Source: Chloracidobacterium sp.
GTDB taxonomy: Bacteria > Acidobacteriota > Blastocatellia > Pyrinomonadales > Pyrinomonadaceae
DNA: 64,000 nucleotides
Assembly: GCA_016716305.1 (NCBI GenBank)
Contig: JADJWP010000002.1
Coordinates: 1,176,501-1,240,500, forward strand
Direction: 5' to 3'
Of this stretch, positions 7,862 to 16,487 are shown one piece after another. The notes under the pieces are model-generated. The model saw only the letters and a program-made list of their open reading frames with translations, ran no database searches and was not told the origin of the DNA. Position numbers and translations under genes: made by a program. Numbering within the stretch: the first letter of the stretch is position 1; every line of letters starts with the position of its first letter.

Positions 7862-7977
7862 AAGCCCAATATTAGCTTACCGACGTTACAGAGAAAACTC
7901 ACCGTTGGTGCAAGCCAAAACTTGCCGAATCAATATCCGTTATGACATCATAATTGTTGTTTATACCTATCGAATTT

Positions 7978-9120
7978 ATGAACTTTGAACTAAACGAAGA
8001 GCAAAAACAGATAAAGGCAAGTATTCGCGAATTCGCCGAGAAGGAGATCCGTCCGCACGTAATGGAGTGGGATGAATCGCAGCATTTTCCCATTGAATTA
8101 CGTCCAAAGCTCGCCGAACTCGGTCTCATGGGAGTGATCTTTCCGGAAGAGTACGGCGGTGCGGGAATGGGTTACGTTGAATACGCATCGATCATCGAAG
8201 AACTTGGTCGAGTTTGCGGATCGGTTGGGCTTTCGGTCGCTGCGCACAATTCTCTTTGCTCAAATCACATATACACCTTCGGAACCGAGGAACAAAAGCT
8301 GAAATACCTCGTTCCCCTTGCTCAAGGTGAGTCGTTCGGAGCTTGGGGACTGACCGAGTCGCAGGCCGGTTCAGACGCCTCCGGCACCCGCACGACCGCA
8401 ACCCGTTCGAACGGCGGGTGGATGGTCAACGGATCAAAGAACTTTATTACACATGCCATAGCGTGCAATACACTTGTCGCCGTCGCAGTTACGGACAGGT
8501 CAAAAGGAAATCGAGGTATCTCGGCGTTCATTTTCGACAAAACGATGGATGGGTTTCGATCGGATAAGAAAGAGAACAAGCTTGGGATGCGGGCATCCGA
8601 GACGGCATCAGTGGTCTTTGAGGATTGTTACGTTCCTGACGAAAATAGGCTTGGAGGCGAAGGTGAGGGCTTTCTGCAGGCAATGAAGATCCTGGATGGT
8701 GGAAGAATCTCGATCGCGGCCCTTTCGGTTGGAATAGCACAAGGCGCTTACGAGGCTGCCGTCAAATATGCGAAAGAGCGTCAACAATTCGGAAGGCCTA
8801 TCGCTGAATTTCAGGCTATCCAGTTCAAACTCGCGGACATGGCAACCCAGATCGAGTGCTCACGGCTTTTGACGCTGCAGGCGGCAGCCGCAAAAGATGC
8901 AGACAAGCCGGTGACCCAGATGTCAGCAATGGCAAAGCTCTATGCTTCCGAAACGGCGGTTCGAGTTTCTGAGGAATCGATCCAGATTCATGGCGGGTAT
9001 GGTTACACTAAGGACTATCCTGCCGAAAAATACTGGCGCGACTCGAAATTATGTACTATTGGCGAAGGAACGAGCGAGATACAGAGAATGGTGATAGCTA
9101 AAAACCTGCTAAGAATGTAA
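7978..9120 (+). CDS. Acyl-CoA dehydrogenase
   Basis: 380 aa from ATG 7978 (MNFELNEEQKQIK), the usual start of the family; an upstream in-frame ATG adds eight unlikely residues. It performs the FAD-dependent alpha,beta-dehydrogenation of acyl-CoA and passes electrons to ETF. Motifs: FPEEYGGAGMGYVEYASIIEELGR, the FAD-binding WGLTESQAGSD, MRASETASVVFEDCYVP, and the C-terminal IQIHGGYGYTKDYPAEKYWRD with IGEGTSEIQRMVIA. The catalytic Glu of short-chain enzymes sits near YPAEKYWRDSKLCTIGEGTSE, which fits a short or medium-chain type. The substrate is not determinable from sequence. Confidence 0.93.
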   Translation: MNFELNEEQKQIKASIREFAEKEIRPHVMEWDESQHFPIELRPKLAELGLMGVIFPEEYGGAGMGYVEYASIIEELGRVCGSVGLSVAAHNSLCSNHIYTFGTEEQKLKYLVPLAQGESFGAWGLTESQAGSDASGTRTTATRSNGGWMVNGSKNFITHAIACNTLVAVAVTDRSKGNRGISAFIFDKTMDGFRSDKKENKLGMRASETASVVFEDCYVPDENRLGGEGEGFLQAMKILDGGRISIAALSVGIAQGAYEAAVKYAKERQQFGRPIAEFQAIQFKLADMATQIECSRLLTLQAAAAKDADKPVTQMSAMAKLYASETAVRVSEESIQIHGGYGYTKDYPAEKYWRDSKLCTIGEGTSEIQRMVIAKNLLRM

Positions 9121-9198
9121 GAACCCGATCTGATTCAGCTTCGAGTTCCGATCATCTCGCTGCGTCATGTGAAACACTTTGCGACGGTTGGTTGTTTC

Positions 9199-9218
9199 AT
9201 GTTGCATTTGTGCAACAT
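9199..9218. promoter_or_regulatory. Perfect inverted repeat upstream of the DinB gene
   Basis: ATGTTGCA (9199-9206), 4-nt spacer TTTG, TGCAACAT (9211-9218). A perfect 8-bp dyad 47 bp before the ATG of the DinB-family gene, so it may be an operator. No T-run follows, so it is not a terminator. Confidence 0.35.
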
Positions 9219-9264
9219 CGATGTTAGACTTTCAGTCCATATTTCATTTCAAAGGAGACGCAAA

Positions 9265-9792
9265 ATGAGTACAAGTACTGTACAGAGTTCAAACAACATC
9301 GCCGCTGCGCTGATCGGCGAATTGGAGCATGAAGCTGCAACGACACGAACATGCTTTGAAAGAATCCCGGCGGAAAAGTTTGCCTGGAAACCCCATGAAA
9401 AATCGATGGAGTTCGGCAAACTCGCTTCGCACGTGGCTGAGATGTTTGGGTGGACACCTGTCACCCTGCAAAATTCCGAACTAGATTTCGCTAAGATGGA
9501 CTACAAGCCATTTGAGCCACAGTCATCTGACGATCTGCTCGAGTTCCTTGATAAGAATGTTGCCGAGGCTATCGAAACGCTCCGGAACACACCCGACGAG
9601 GTATTCATGGAAAACTGGACGATGCGAAATGGCGATACGGTCTATTTCACGATGCCAAAGGTCGCAGTAATGAGGTCTTTCGTGATGAATCACATTGTTC
9701 ATCACCGTGGACAGCTTTCGGTCTATCTCCGCCTAAATGACATTGCCGTTCCATCGATCTATGGCCCGTCGGCAGATGAAGGACAGATGTGA
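9265..9792 (+). CDS. DinB-family protein
   Basis: 175 aa from ATG 9265, preceded by AAAGGAG at a good distance; the longer upstream frame has no supporting ribosome site. The four-helix DinB fold is seen in ELEHEAATTRTCFERIPAEKFAWKPHEKSMEFGKLASHVAEM, with candidate metal ligands at HVAEM and the later MNHIVHHRGQLSVYLRL (around 151-167). This is the second DinB-family gene in the window; the two are not close to each other. It is followed by a strong terminator, so it appears to be a single-gene transcript with its own upstream dyad. Confidence 0.85.
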   Translation: MSTSTVQSSNNIAAALIGELEHEAATTRTCFERIPAEKFAWKPHEKSMEFGKLASHVAEMFGWTPVTLQNSELDFAKMDYKPFEPQSSDDLLEFLDKNVAEAIETLRNTPDEVFMENWTMRNGDTVYFTMPKVAVMRSFVMNHIVHHRGQLSVYLRLNDIAVPSIYGPSADEGQM

Positions 9793-9820
9793 TCCGGGTC
9801 GATTGCTGTTGATTTTCTAG

Positions 9821-9848
9821 GGCAGGCCGTAAACGACCTGCCTTTTTT
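9821..9848 (+). terminator. Rho-independent terminator
   Basis: Stem GGCAGG (9821-9826) with CCTGCC (9837-9842), possibly extended by an inner CG/CG pair, followed immediately by TTTTTT (9843-9848). It ends the DinB transcript before meaB. Confidence 0.85.
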
Positions 9849-9893
9849 GCATTTATCCACAAAAATGAGAAAATTACGCTTCCCCGACACCAG

Positions 9894-10838
9894 ATGGATA
9901 TCAAGCAGTTAACCGAAAAGCTCCTCTCGGGCGACCATCGATCGGTCGCAAGGGCGATCACGGCGGTCGAGAACGGCACAAACGTGGCCGCGGCTCTGAT
10001 GCGCTCGATCTTTCCGAAAACTGGAAAGGCCGTAGTGATCGGTATAACGGGGTCACCGGGTGCAGGCAAATCTTCGCTGGTTGATAAGCTCGCACTTTAT
10101 TACAAGAACAAAGGCGAACGAATAGGCATCGTGTGTATTGATCCGTCAAGCCCGTTTTCCGGCGGTGCGATACTCGGCGACCGTATTCGTATGTCGACCC
10201 TCGGACTTGATAAGAATATCTTCATTCGTTCGATGGCGACACGTGGCAATCTTGGGGGCCTTTCGCGTTCGACCGTCGATGCGGTAGCAATTCTCGATGC
10301 CGCGGGATTTGATAAGGTCATTGTCGAAACGGTCGGTGTTGGGCAAGACGAAGTTGAGATCGTCAAAACTGCAGACGTATCGGTCGTGGTCCTCGTCCCT
10401 GGGATGGGCGATGATATTCAGGCGATCAAGGCCGGTATTATGGAGATCGGTGATGTGTTTGTTATCAACAAAGCCGATCGTGAGGGCGTCATCCGAACCC
10501 AGAAAGAACTGGAATCTTTGTTGACACTTGCTCACAGGCCCGATATGTGGGATCCGCCGATCGTCAAAACCGTCGCGACCGAAAGTAAAGGTATCGAAGA
10601 CCTTGCGACCGCGATCGAAAGATACGATCAACACAGCAAGAGGAACGGCGACACCGTGCTTGTTCGGAAGCAGGCGATCGCTCGGTGGCGGTTGGTCGAA
10701 CTACTGCAGGATCGTCTTCTTGAGAAGGAAATGGATCGCAACGGAACTCGCGAAATGCTCGATGATCTTTCCGGTGAAATAGCCAGGAAAACGATCGACC
10801 CGTACACCGCCGTAGACAGAATACTTGTTCGAAAATGA
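9894..10838 (+). CDS. meaB: MeaB/ArgK-type GTPase, methylmalonyl-CoA mutase chaperone
   Basis: 314 aa. G3E-family P-loop GTPase that protects and reactivates B12-dependent methylmalonyl-CoA mutase. Motifs: Walker A GITGSPGAGKSSLVDKL (around 46-62), GIVCIDPSSPFSGGAILGDRIRM, ETVGVGQDEVEIVKTAD, and NKADREG for guanine recognition. The C-terminal part has the dimerisation helices of MeaB. mce follows with a 4-bp overlap. The mutase large subunit is at 24278-25876, so the pathway is partly dispersed within the window. Confidence 0.95.
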   Translation: MDIKQLTEKLLSGDHRSVARAITAVENGTNVAAALMRSIFPKTGKAVVIGITGSPGAGKSSLVDKLALYYKNKGERIGIVCIDPSSPFSGGAILGDRIRMSTLGLDKNIFIRSMATRGNLGGLSRSTVDAVAILDAAGFDKVIVETVGVGQDEVEIVKTADVSVVVLVPGMGDDIQAIKAGIMEIGDVFVINKADREGVIRTQKELESLLTLAHRPDMWDPPIVKTVATESKGIEDLATAIERYDQHSKRNGDTVLVRKQAIARWRLVELLQDRLLEKEMDRNGTREMLDDLSGEIARKTIDPYTAVDRILVRK

Positions 10839-11251
10839 AGATTAACCACCTTGGAATAGCTACAAATGGCATCGATGAAGCTCTGGAGTTTTGGGCCGAA
10901 GCCCTCGGGCTCGAGAACGTGCATACCGAAGTTGTCGAAGATCAAAAAGTGCGTGTTGCGATGCTTCCGCTCGGCGAGAGCCGAATAGAACTGCTGGAAC
11001 CGATTGCTGATGATTCGCCGATCAGCAAGTTCCTTCAGAAACGCGGAGGTGGAATTCATCATATAGCGGTCGAGGTCGACGATATTAAGGCTTCGCTCGA
11101 GCGCTTGAAATCTCAGGGAATGCGTCTGATCGATGAGTCACCGCGTGTAGGTGCAGAGGGTTGTTTGGTAGCGTTCGTTCACCCCGGGTCGACCGGCGGT
11201 GTCTTGTTGGAATTGGTGCAAACTAACGATCGAGAGATGTATCCTAGCTGA
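10835..11251 (+). CDS. mce: Methylmalonyl-CoA epimerase
   Basis: 138 aa, VOC superfamily with two beta-alpha-beta-beta-beta modules. It interconverts (2S)- and (2R)-methylmalonyl-CoA in propionyl-CoA metabolism. Metal-ligand positions are visible in MKINHLGIATNGIDEA (His5), IELLEP, GGGIHHIAVEVDDI (His65-66) and VLLELVQ. Its start overlaps the meaB stop (ATGA), supporting the assignment over other VOC enzymes. Confidence 0.94.
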   Translation: MKINHLGIATNGIDEALEFWAEALGLENVHTEVVEDQKVRVAMLPLGESRIELLEPIADDSPISKFLQKRGGGIHHIAVEVDDIKASLERLKSQGMRLIDESPRVGAEGCLVAFVHPGSTGGVLLELVQTNDREMYPS

Positions 11252-11336
11252 TCAACGTTAGATTTGGTATGATGGCGGTTTGAGATTCATTCGGGTTTCA
11301 GAACAAACAGAATCGATAAAAGTGAGGATTTAGGAA

Positions 11337-12773
11337 TTGAGTAATTTAACAAAAGGCTTGGTCTTATTGGTTGTGATCCTGGCGATCGGCGGTGGTCTGG
11401 TTTTCTGGAAGAGCAAGGTCGGCGGCCATACGGGAGGTGCGTTCAACAGCATCAGCAAAGAAGAGGTTGAAATGTTGATCGCTGACGTCGCGAAGCAAAA
11501 CCCGATGGCTCTGAAGCGGCTCGCTGAAGATGCCGAACTGCGCAAGCAACAGCTCGAAAACCTCAAACAGCTGCTCGCTTTCGCAAGTCAGGCACAACGC
11601 GAAGGGCTTGGCAATGAACAACCGAATCGCCAAGAGCTTGAGAATATTCGATCCGAGGTAATGGCCGTCAATTACGATCGCGAAATGAATGCTGATAAGG
11701 GTCCCATGCCGCCATTTGGCTTTATAACCGAAGACCAGATAAAGCAGTTTTGGGGCGAAGGCGAACCGCCGCAGCAGAGTTTCTTTGCGTCCCTTAAGGA
11801 CAAGATCGGCCTCGGTAAACGCGATAATGAACTCGCGTTCAACAAATTTCTAGATACCAAGGTCACTCTGTTAAAAGCCAGCAACCCGCAGATGAAAGAT
11901 CGCGAGATCTCTGAAGACGAGCGGACTCAGGCACGCGAATTTTTTGCTAAAGTAAGCATCTACGAACAGGAATATCGTGAAAAAGCTGCGGCCGGCCAAC
12001 TGCCAAAAGAGTTTCAGGATAAGGTCAACCTTCAGATCAAGCTTCAGCAGGCACAGTTCCTGGCACGTATTTTCTCTGAAAAACTGGCCGAACGTACAAA
12101 GGTGACCGACGAAGAGGTCAATAAGTACATTGCCGAAAACCCGGAATACAACACATCGGAGAAAAAGGCGAAAGCTGAAGAGATACTTGCGCGTGCAAAG
12201 AATGGCGAAGATTTTTCGGCGCTGGCGAATGAGTTTTCTGAAGACCCAGGCAACAAAGGCGGAGCCGATGGAAAGTCGCGCGGCGGTTTATACGAAAATG
12301 TCAGAATCGGGCAGATGGTCAAGCCGTTCGAAGAAGCCGCTCTTGCACTTGAACCTGGCCAGATAGCTCCCGGATTGGTCGAAAGTGATTTCGGCTATCA
12401 CATCATCAAACTCGAGAAGAAGGGGCAGACACAGGAAACGAGCGGCGAGCAGGGAGCGACTTACGACGTGCGTCACATTCTTATCTCAACCGGATTCAAA
12501 GATCCAACGAATCCGATGGGACGCGAAACGCCCGTTAAGGTGTATGTCAGGCAAAAGATCGAAGAAGAACGTGAGAAAAAGGTCATCGACGAGATCGTAG
12601 CTAAGAACAATGTTCAGGTCCCCGAGGACTTCACGGTTCCCGAAGTAACTGATGAGCAGATCCAGGAGATGATGAAGAAACAGCAGCAAACAATGGGCAT
12701 GCCTGACGAAAATGAAGAAGCTCCACCGGCAAAGCCTGCGAGCAAACCGGCTGCACCTAAGAAAGAGAAGTAG
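11337..12773 (+). CDS. SurA/PpiC-type periplasmic peptidyl-prolyl isomerase
   Basis: 478 aa from a TTG at 11337; GAGG at 11323-11326 gives a reasonable ribosome site and no ATG fits the N-terminal membrane segment. One transmembrane segment (about 6-24, LVLLVVILAIGGGLVFW) anchors it, facing the periplasm. After a helical chaperone-like region comes a parvulin (PpiC) domain around 275-385: AKAEEILARAKNGEDFSAL, SRGGLYENVRIGQMVKPFEEAALAL and SDFGYHIIKLE. A second, weaker parvulin-like start (YDVRHILIST) follows but is short. A Lys/Pro/Ala-rich tail (PPAKPASKPAAPKKEK) ends it. Role: folding of outer-membrane or secreted proteins. Confidence 0.87.
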   Translation: MSNLTKGLVLLVVILAIGGGLVFWKSKVGGHTGGAFNSISKEEVEMLIADVAKQNPMALKRLAEDAELRKQQLENLKQLLAFASQAQREGLGNEQPNRQELENIRSEVMAVNYDREMNADKGPMPPFGFITEDQIKQFWGEGEPPQQSFFASLKDKIGLGKRDNELAFNKFLDTKVTLLKASNPQMKDREISEDERTQAREFFAKVSIYEQEYREKAAAGQLPKEFQDKVNLQIKLQQAQFLARIFSEKLAERTKVTDEEVNKYIAENPEYNTSEKKAKAEEILARAKNGEDFSALANEFSEDPGNKGGADGKSRGGLYENVRIGQMVKPFEEAALALEPGQIAPGLVESDFGYHIIKLEKKGQTQETSGEQGATYDVRHILISTGFKDPTNPMGRETPVKVYVRQKIEEEREKKVIDEIVAKNNVQVPEDFTVPEVTDEQIQEMMKKQQQTMGMPDENEEAPPAKPASKPAAPKKEK

Positions 12774-12808
12774 TCTTTGTGGTTAATGTCGGTATTGATT
12801 GACGGCCC

Positions 12809-13708
12809 ATGCCGCTTACTATGTTCTTAGGCGATTATTGTATTGAGATCATTCCGGATACGGAATTTCGATTAGACGGAGGGGCGATGTTCGGAGTCGT
12901 CCCTCGCGTTTTGTGGGAACGCGTTTGCCCGCCTGATGAGCTCAATCGCATCCGCCAGCAAATGAACTGTGTCTTTATCGACACCGGCAATGAGAAGGTC
13001 TTGATCGAGACCGGTATCGGCGAAAAATGGTCCGAGAAAGAAACCATGATGTATGGCATCTTTCGTGAAAAGCCTTTCGCAGAAACGCTGTTTGAAAAGA
13101 CCGGTTGCCGCCCTGAAGACATCACGTTCGTCATCAATACTCACCTTCACTTTGACCACGCCGGCGGAAACACTGTTATCAGTGGTCAGTCAGAACAGCT
13201 TGCGTCAGCGGGCGGCCAGTTCGCCGAGGCCCAAGTAACTCCCCAATTCCCGAATGCCCGCTATTTGGTTTCCCAGCGCGAGCTTGAGCACGCCGAAGCT
13301 CCGCATGAACGCGACCGTGCAAGCTATCTTCCCGAAAACTGGCGGCCGATGATCGAGACCGGCCAGCTTGAGCCTATGCCCGACGAATACGAACCGATTC
13401 CCGGCCTAAAGCTCCAAACCGTCCGCGGCCACTCAGAAACAATGCAGACCTGGCGGCTCGACCGCGGCGGCAAAACTCTCTACGGCTTTGCCGACCTCAT
13501 CCCGACCCGCCACCACGTCCCGCTCCCATGGATAATGGGCTACGACCTCTACCCGACCGAAACGCTGGCTTTCAAAAAAGAAGTTCTCCCGAAAGCGGTA
13601 GCGGAAGGCTGGATGTGTCTTTTTTATCACGATTTTGAAACACCGCTTTGCAGAATTTTTTCCGACAAAGGAAAATTTAAGGTAGTTCCGTACCAACAAG
13701 AAAACTAA
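12809..13708 (+). CDS. MBL-fold metallo-hydrolase
   Basis: 299 aa. Metallo-beta-lactamase fold with the metal-binding motif NTHLHFDHAGG (around 110-120), further ligands in LKLQTVRGHSETMQTW and a last one near HHVPLPW, and a C-terminal FYHDF. The pattern resembles quorum-quenching lactonase-like or RNase Z-like general hydrolases (MBL family with insertion between strands). A specific substrate cannot be assigned. It is followed 17 bp later by mtnP on the same strand. Confidence 0.85.
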   Translation: MPLTMFLGDYCIEIIPDTEFRLDGGAMFGVVPRVLWERVCPPDELNRIRQQMNCVFIDTGNEKVLIETGIGEKWSEKETMMYGIFREKPFAETLFEKTGCRPEDITFVINTHLHFDHAGGNTVISGQSEQLASAGGQFAEAQVTPQFPNARYLVSQRELEHAEAPHERDRASYLPENWRPMIETGQLEPMPDEYEPIPGLKLQTVRGHSETMQTWRLDRGGKTLYGFADLIPTRHHVPLPWIMGYDLYPTETLAFKKEVLPKAVAEGWMCLFYHDFETPLCRIFSDKGKFKVVPYQQEN

Positions 13709-13725
13709 GTGCAACTGAGCAAATA

Positions 13726-14601
13726 ATGGAAAACGTTAATATAGGCATTATTGGCGGCAGTGGTTTGTACCAGATGCCGGAGTTGGAAAACGTTCGCGAG
13801 CAGGAGGTGGAGACGCCGTTCGGTAAGCCGTCGGATGCGTTCATTATTGGCGAACTGGATGGCGTGACGGTGGCGTTTCTGCCGCGGCACGCCCGCGGGC
13901 ACAAGTTTACCCCGACGGAAGTGCCGTACCGGGCGAACATCTACGCGATGAAGCTGCTCGGCGTGGAGTATATCCTGTCTGTTTCGGCGGTCGGATCGCT
14001 TCAGGAACAATATGCCCCGACCGATATGGTCATTCCCAGCCAATTCTTTGACCGTACCCGTGCCCGTGCCAAGGAATCGACGTTCTTCGGCGAAGGCATC
14101 GTCGGTCACGTCACTTTCGCTCATCCCGTATGCGATGAGCTTGGCGACATCCTCGAGGCCTCCTGCAAGACAGTCGGTGTAAAGGTCCACCGCGGCGGAA
14201 CATATCTCTGCATGGAGGGCCCGGCCTTTTCGACCAAGGCCGAGTCGATGGTTTACCGCCATTGGGGCATGGACATCATCGGCATGACCAACCTGCAGGA
14301 GGCCAAACTCGCCCGCGAGGCCGAGATCGCCTACGCGACTCTCGCTCTGGTAACCGATTACGATTGCTGGCACGAAGGCCACGACGACGTCACGATCGAC
14401 ATGGTCGTCGAATACCTGAACAAGAATGTTCGAAATGCTCAGCTCATCCTGAAAGACGCCGTCAAACGCGTCGCCGCAAAGGAAACGCCGAATCAGTTTG
14501 CCGGAGCCACAAAGAACGCGATCTTCACCGCCCCCGACCACTGGCCCGAAGCGACGGCGAAAAAGCTAGAGGCTATTGTAGGTAAATACGCATCTAAGTG
14601 A
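13726..14601 (+). CDS. mtnP: S-methyl-5'-thioadenosine phosphorylase
   Basis: 291 aa, purine nucleoside phosphorylase family. It splits methylthioadenosine with phosphate to adenine and methylthioribose-1-phosphate in methionine salvage. Seen: N-terminal NIGIIGGSGLYQMPELEN, phosphate-binding FLPRHARGHKFTPTEVPYRAN, the substrate loop YLCMEGPAFSTKAESMVYR and GMTNLQEAKLAREAEIAYATLALVTDYDCW. The MTA-specific CMEGPAFSTKAE and DYDCW pattern separates it from plain PNP. Length is usual for the family. Confidence 0.95.
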   Translation: MENVNIGIIGGSGLYQMPELENVREQEVETPFGKPSDAFIIGELDGVTVAFLPRHARGHKFTPTEVPYRANIYAMKLLGVEYILSVSAVGSLQEQYAPTDMVIPSQFFDRTRARAKESTFFGEGIVGHVTFAHPVCDELGDILEASCKTVGVKVHRGGTYLCMEGPAFSTKAESMVYRHWGMDIIGMTNLQEAKLAREAEIAYATLALVTDYDCWHEGHDDVTIDMVVEYLNKNVRNAQLILKDAVKRVAAKETPNQFAGATKNAIFTAPDHWPEATAKKLEAIVGKYASK

Positions 14602-14665
14602 TCCGAGGCGATGTTTTGGAGAGCCGAGTAAACTAAATCAGCCTGCGTGGCATCTTTGTGTAGTT

Positions 14666-15115
14666 ATGAGAATTTCCGTTCTGGCAATATTCTTGGCGGC
14701 CACTCTTTTCAGCATTCCTTCAGTCGCCCAGCGAAACGTCACGCCAGCGATCGAGCGCGATCCGCTGCTTGAGGCCGACGCAAAGCATAATCTCGATGTC
14801 GCCTGGCAGGCATTTGGTCCCGCTCGCAAGGCCTACAAACAGGTTCTTTTGCGATTTGAAGAAACGTTCGCCGCCTATCCCGATTTTTCAAAGATGGATG
14901 AATTTCTGTACCTTGCCGGAATGAGCAGCTATTACCTATCGAAGAATGAAGGTAAGCAAAAGGTGAATCTTAAGATCGAAAAAGAAAAGGAAAAGTATGC
15001 ACCTGAAAAGCTTCGTCAGGACGCGGTTGCTTACCTCAGCCTGATGATCGACAGAAATCCGGATAGCCAATACAGATCCAACGCCGATCGTATTCTAAAA
15101 GAACTCAAACCGTGA
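14666..15115 (+). CDS. Secreted BamD-like/TPR-type protein
   Basis: 149 aa with a signal peptide (MRISVLAIFLAATLFSIPSVAQ). The mature part is helical, with one or two TPR-like hairpins: RKAYKQVLLRFEETFAAYPDFSKMDEFLYLAGMSSYYLSKN, and QDAVAYLSLMIDRNPDSQYRSNADRILKEL. The second piece looks like the BamD/YfiO repeats that feed on DSQY-type boundaries. No lipobox Cys is present, so it is soluble periplasmic. It overlaps the next gene by 4 bp. BamD-like function is a guess. Confidence 0.65.
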   Translation: MRISVLAIFLAATLFSIPSVAQRNVTPAIERDPLLEADAKHNLDVAWQAFGPARKAYKQVLLRFEETFAAYPDFSKMDEFLYLAGMSSYYLSKNEGKQKVNLKIEKEKEKYAPEKLRQDAVAYLSLMIDRNPDSQYRSNADRILKELKP

Positions 15116-15489
15116 ACCTCGATCAGGTAACAATTCACTGTTCGAAAACGGTTGAAACGGTCGAGTTTTTTCAAAAGCTCGGCCTTCGTCTCATCGTTGA
15201 TTCCCTTCCGCGTTATGCCCGGCTTGAGTGTCCGGACGGCGATTCCACTCTTTCCATCAATATTGCCGATGAGGCCCCGGCCGCAAACCAGATCGTTCTA
15301 TATTTCGAGTGCGATGATCTAAACGGCGAAGTTGAACGGCTCAGATCCCTCGGCCTTGAATTCACACAAGAGCCCAAAGACGAGCCCTGGCTATGGCGAC
15401 AGGCATATCTGCTAGACCCAAACGGCAACAAGATCTGTCTCTTTCACGCCGGCGAGAATCGCAAAAACCCACCTTGGCGTGTAAAATAG
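15112..15489 (+). CDS. VOC-family (glyoxalase-like) protein
   Basis: 125 aa. Single glyoxalase/bleomycin-resistance/dioxygenase fold: MNLDQVTIHCSKTVETVEFFQKLGLRLIVD, YFECDDLNGEVERLRSLGLEF, and the family end WRQAYLLDPNGNKICLFHAGE. Metal-ligand positions appear as His9 and Glu (YFEC). Substrate unknown. It starts inside the stop of the preceding gene, so the two are translationally coupled. Confidence 0.85.
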   Translation: MNLDQVTIHCSKTVETVEFFQKLGLRLIVDSLPRYARLECPDGDSTLSINIADEAPAANQIVLYFECDDLNGEVERLRSLGLEFTQEPKDEPWLWRQAYLLDPNGNKICLFHAGENRKNPPWRVK

Positions 15490-15536
15490 TGGATTGCTAT
15501 TCTCATTCCAATATTTGCGGAGAAGTCCATTATAAA

Positions 15537-16472
15537 ATGTCATTAACAGTAGTAGGTTCCGTCGCTTTTGACGCGCTTGAGTCCCCGTTCGGAAAGCGCG
15601 ACAGGGTTCTGGGCGGTGCGGCGACGCACTTTGGCCTTTCGGCCAGCTTTTTTACCGAGGTGAATGCGGTCGGTGTTGTCGGCGGCGATTTTACCGACGC
15701 TGAATGGGAAGCCTTCAGGCGTCATCATATCAACACAGCTGACATCGAGGTTGTCCCGGACGGCAAGACATTTTTTTGGAGCGGCCGTTACGATTACGAT
15801 ATGAACACGGCCCATACGCTCGATACACAGCTAAATGTGTTCGAGACCTTCGACCCCAAGCTGTCGGATCGCTCGAAAGGCGCGAAACTGCTGTTTCTCG
15901 CAAATATCCTGCCGATGCTTCAGAAGGGCGTCCGGGAACAATGTCCTGACGCCAGGTTTGTAGCTATGGATACGATGAATTTCTGGATCTCATCGATGAA
16001 GGACGCGGTTATCGAAACCATAAAGGTCGTCGATTGCATCATCATTAATGATGCCGAAGCCCGTCAGTTGACCGATGAGCCCAGCATTTATAAAGCCGCT
16101 CGAGCGATTATGGATCTCGGATTAAAGGCCGTTGTTATTAAACGCGGGGAATATGGTGCTACGCTTTTCACTAAGGATGGGTATTTCGCGGCTCCTGCTT
16201 ATCCGCTTGAGAGTGTCTTTGATCCTACCGGTGCGGGTGATACGTTCGCCGGCGGTTTTATGGGTTACCTAGCGGCACAGAACGATATCAACGATGAAAC
16301 GATGCGGCGTGCAATGATATACGGCTCGGTCATGGCTTCGTTCAACGTCGAGAAGTTCGGTACCGAGCGTGTCGATGCACTTGATTACCCCGAGATAAAC
16401 GAGCGATTCAAAGCGTTCAAGAGAATGACCCATTTTGACGACATCCCGTTCGAAAGAGCGAATGTAGCCTAA
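15537..16472 (+). CDS. PfkB-family carbohydrate or nucleoside kinase
   Basis: 311 aa from ATG 15537 (MSLTVVGSVAFDALESPFG); a longer frame runs back into the VOC gene and is not needed. Ribokinase-like fold: GGAATHFGLSASFF near 24-37, substrate pocket GRYDYDMNTAHT, and the C-terminal signature DPTGAGDTFAGGFMGYLA (around 231-248) with catalytic Asp in GAGD. It phosphorylates a sugar or nucleoside with ATP; which one is not clear. The overall sequence resembles the archaeal/bacterial PfkB group that contains 5-dehydro-2-deoxygluconokinase-type members, but this is weak. Confidence 0.9.
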   Translation: MSLTVVGSVAFDALESPFGKRDRVLGGAATHFGLSASFFTEVNAVGVVGGDFTDAEWEAFRRHHINTADIEVVPDGKTFFWSGRYDYDMNTAHTLDTQLNVFETFDPKLSDRSKGAKLLFLANILPMLQKGVREQCPDARFVAMDTMNFWISSMKDAVIETIKVVDCIIINDAEARQLTDEPSIYKAARAIMDLGLKAVVIKRGEYGATLFTKDGYFAAPAYPLESVFDPTGAGDTFAGGFMGYLAAQNDINDETMRRAMIYGSVMASFNVEKFGTERVDALDYPEINERFKAFKRMTHFDDIPFERANVA

Positions 16473-16487
16473 GTCCCAAACCGCCGG

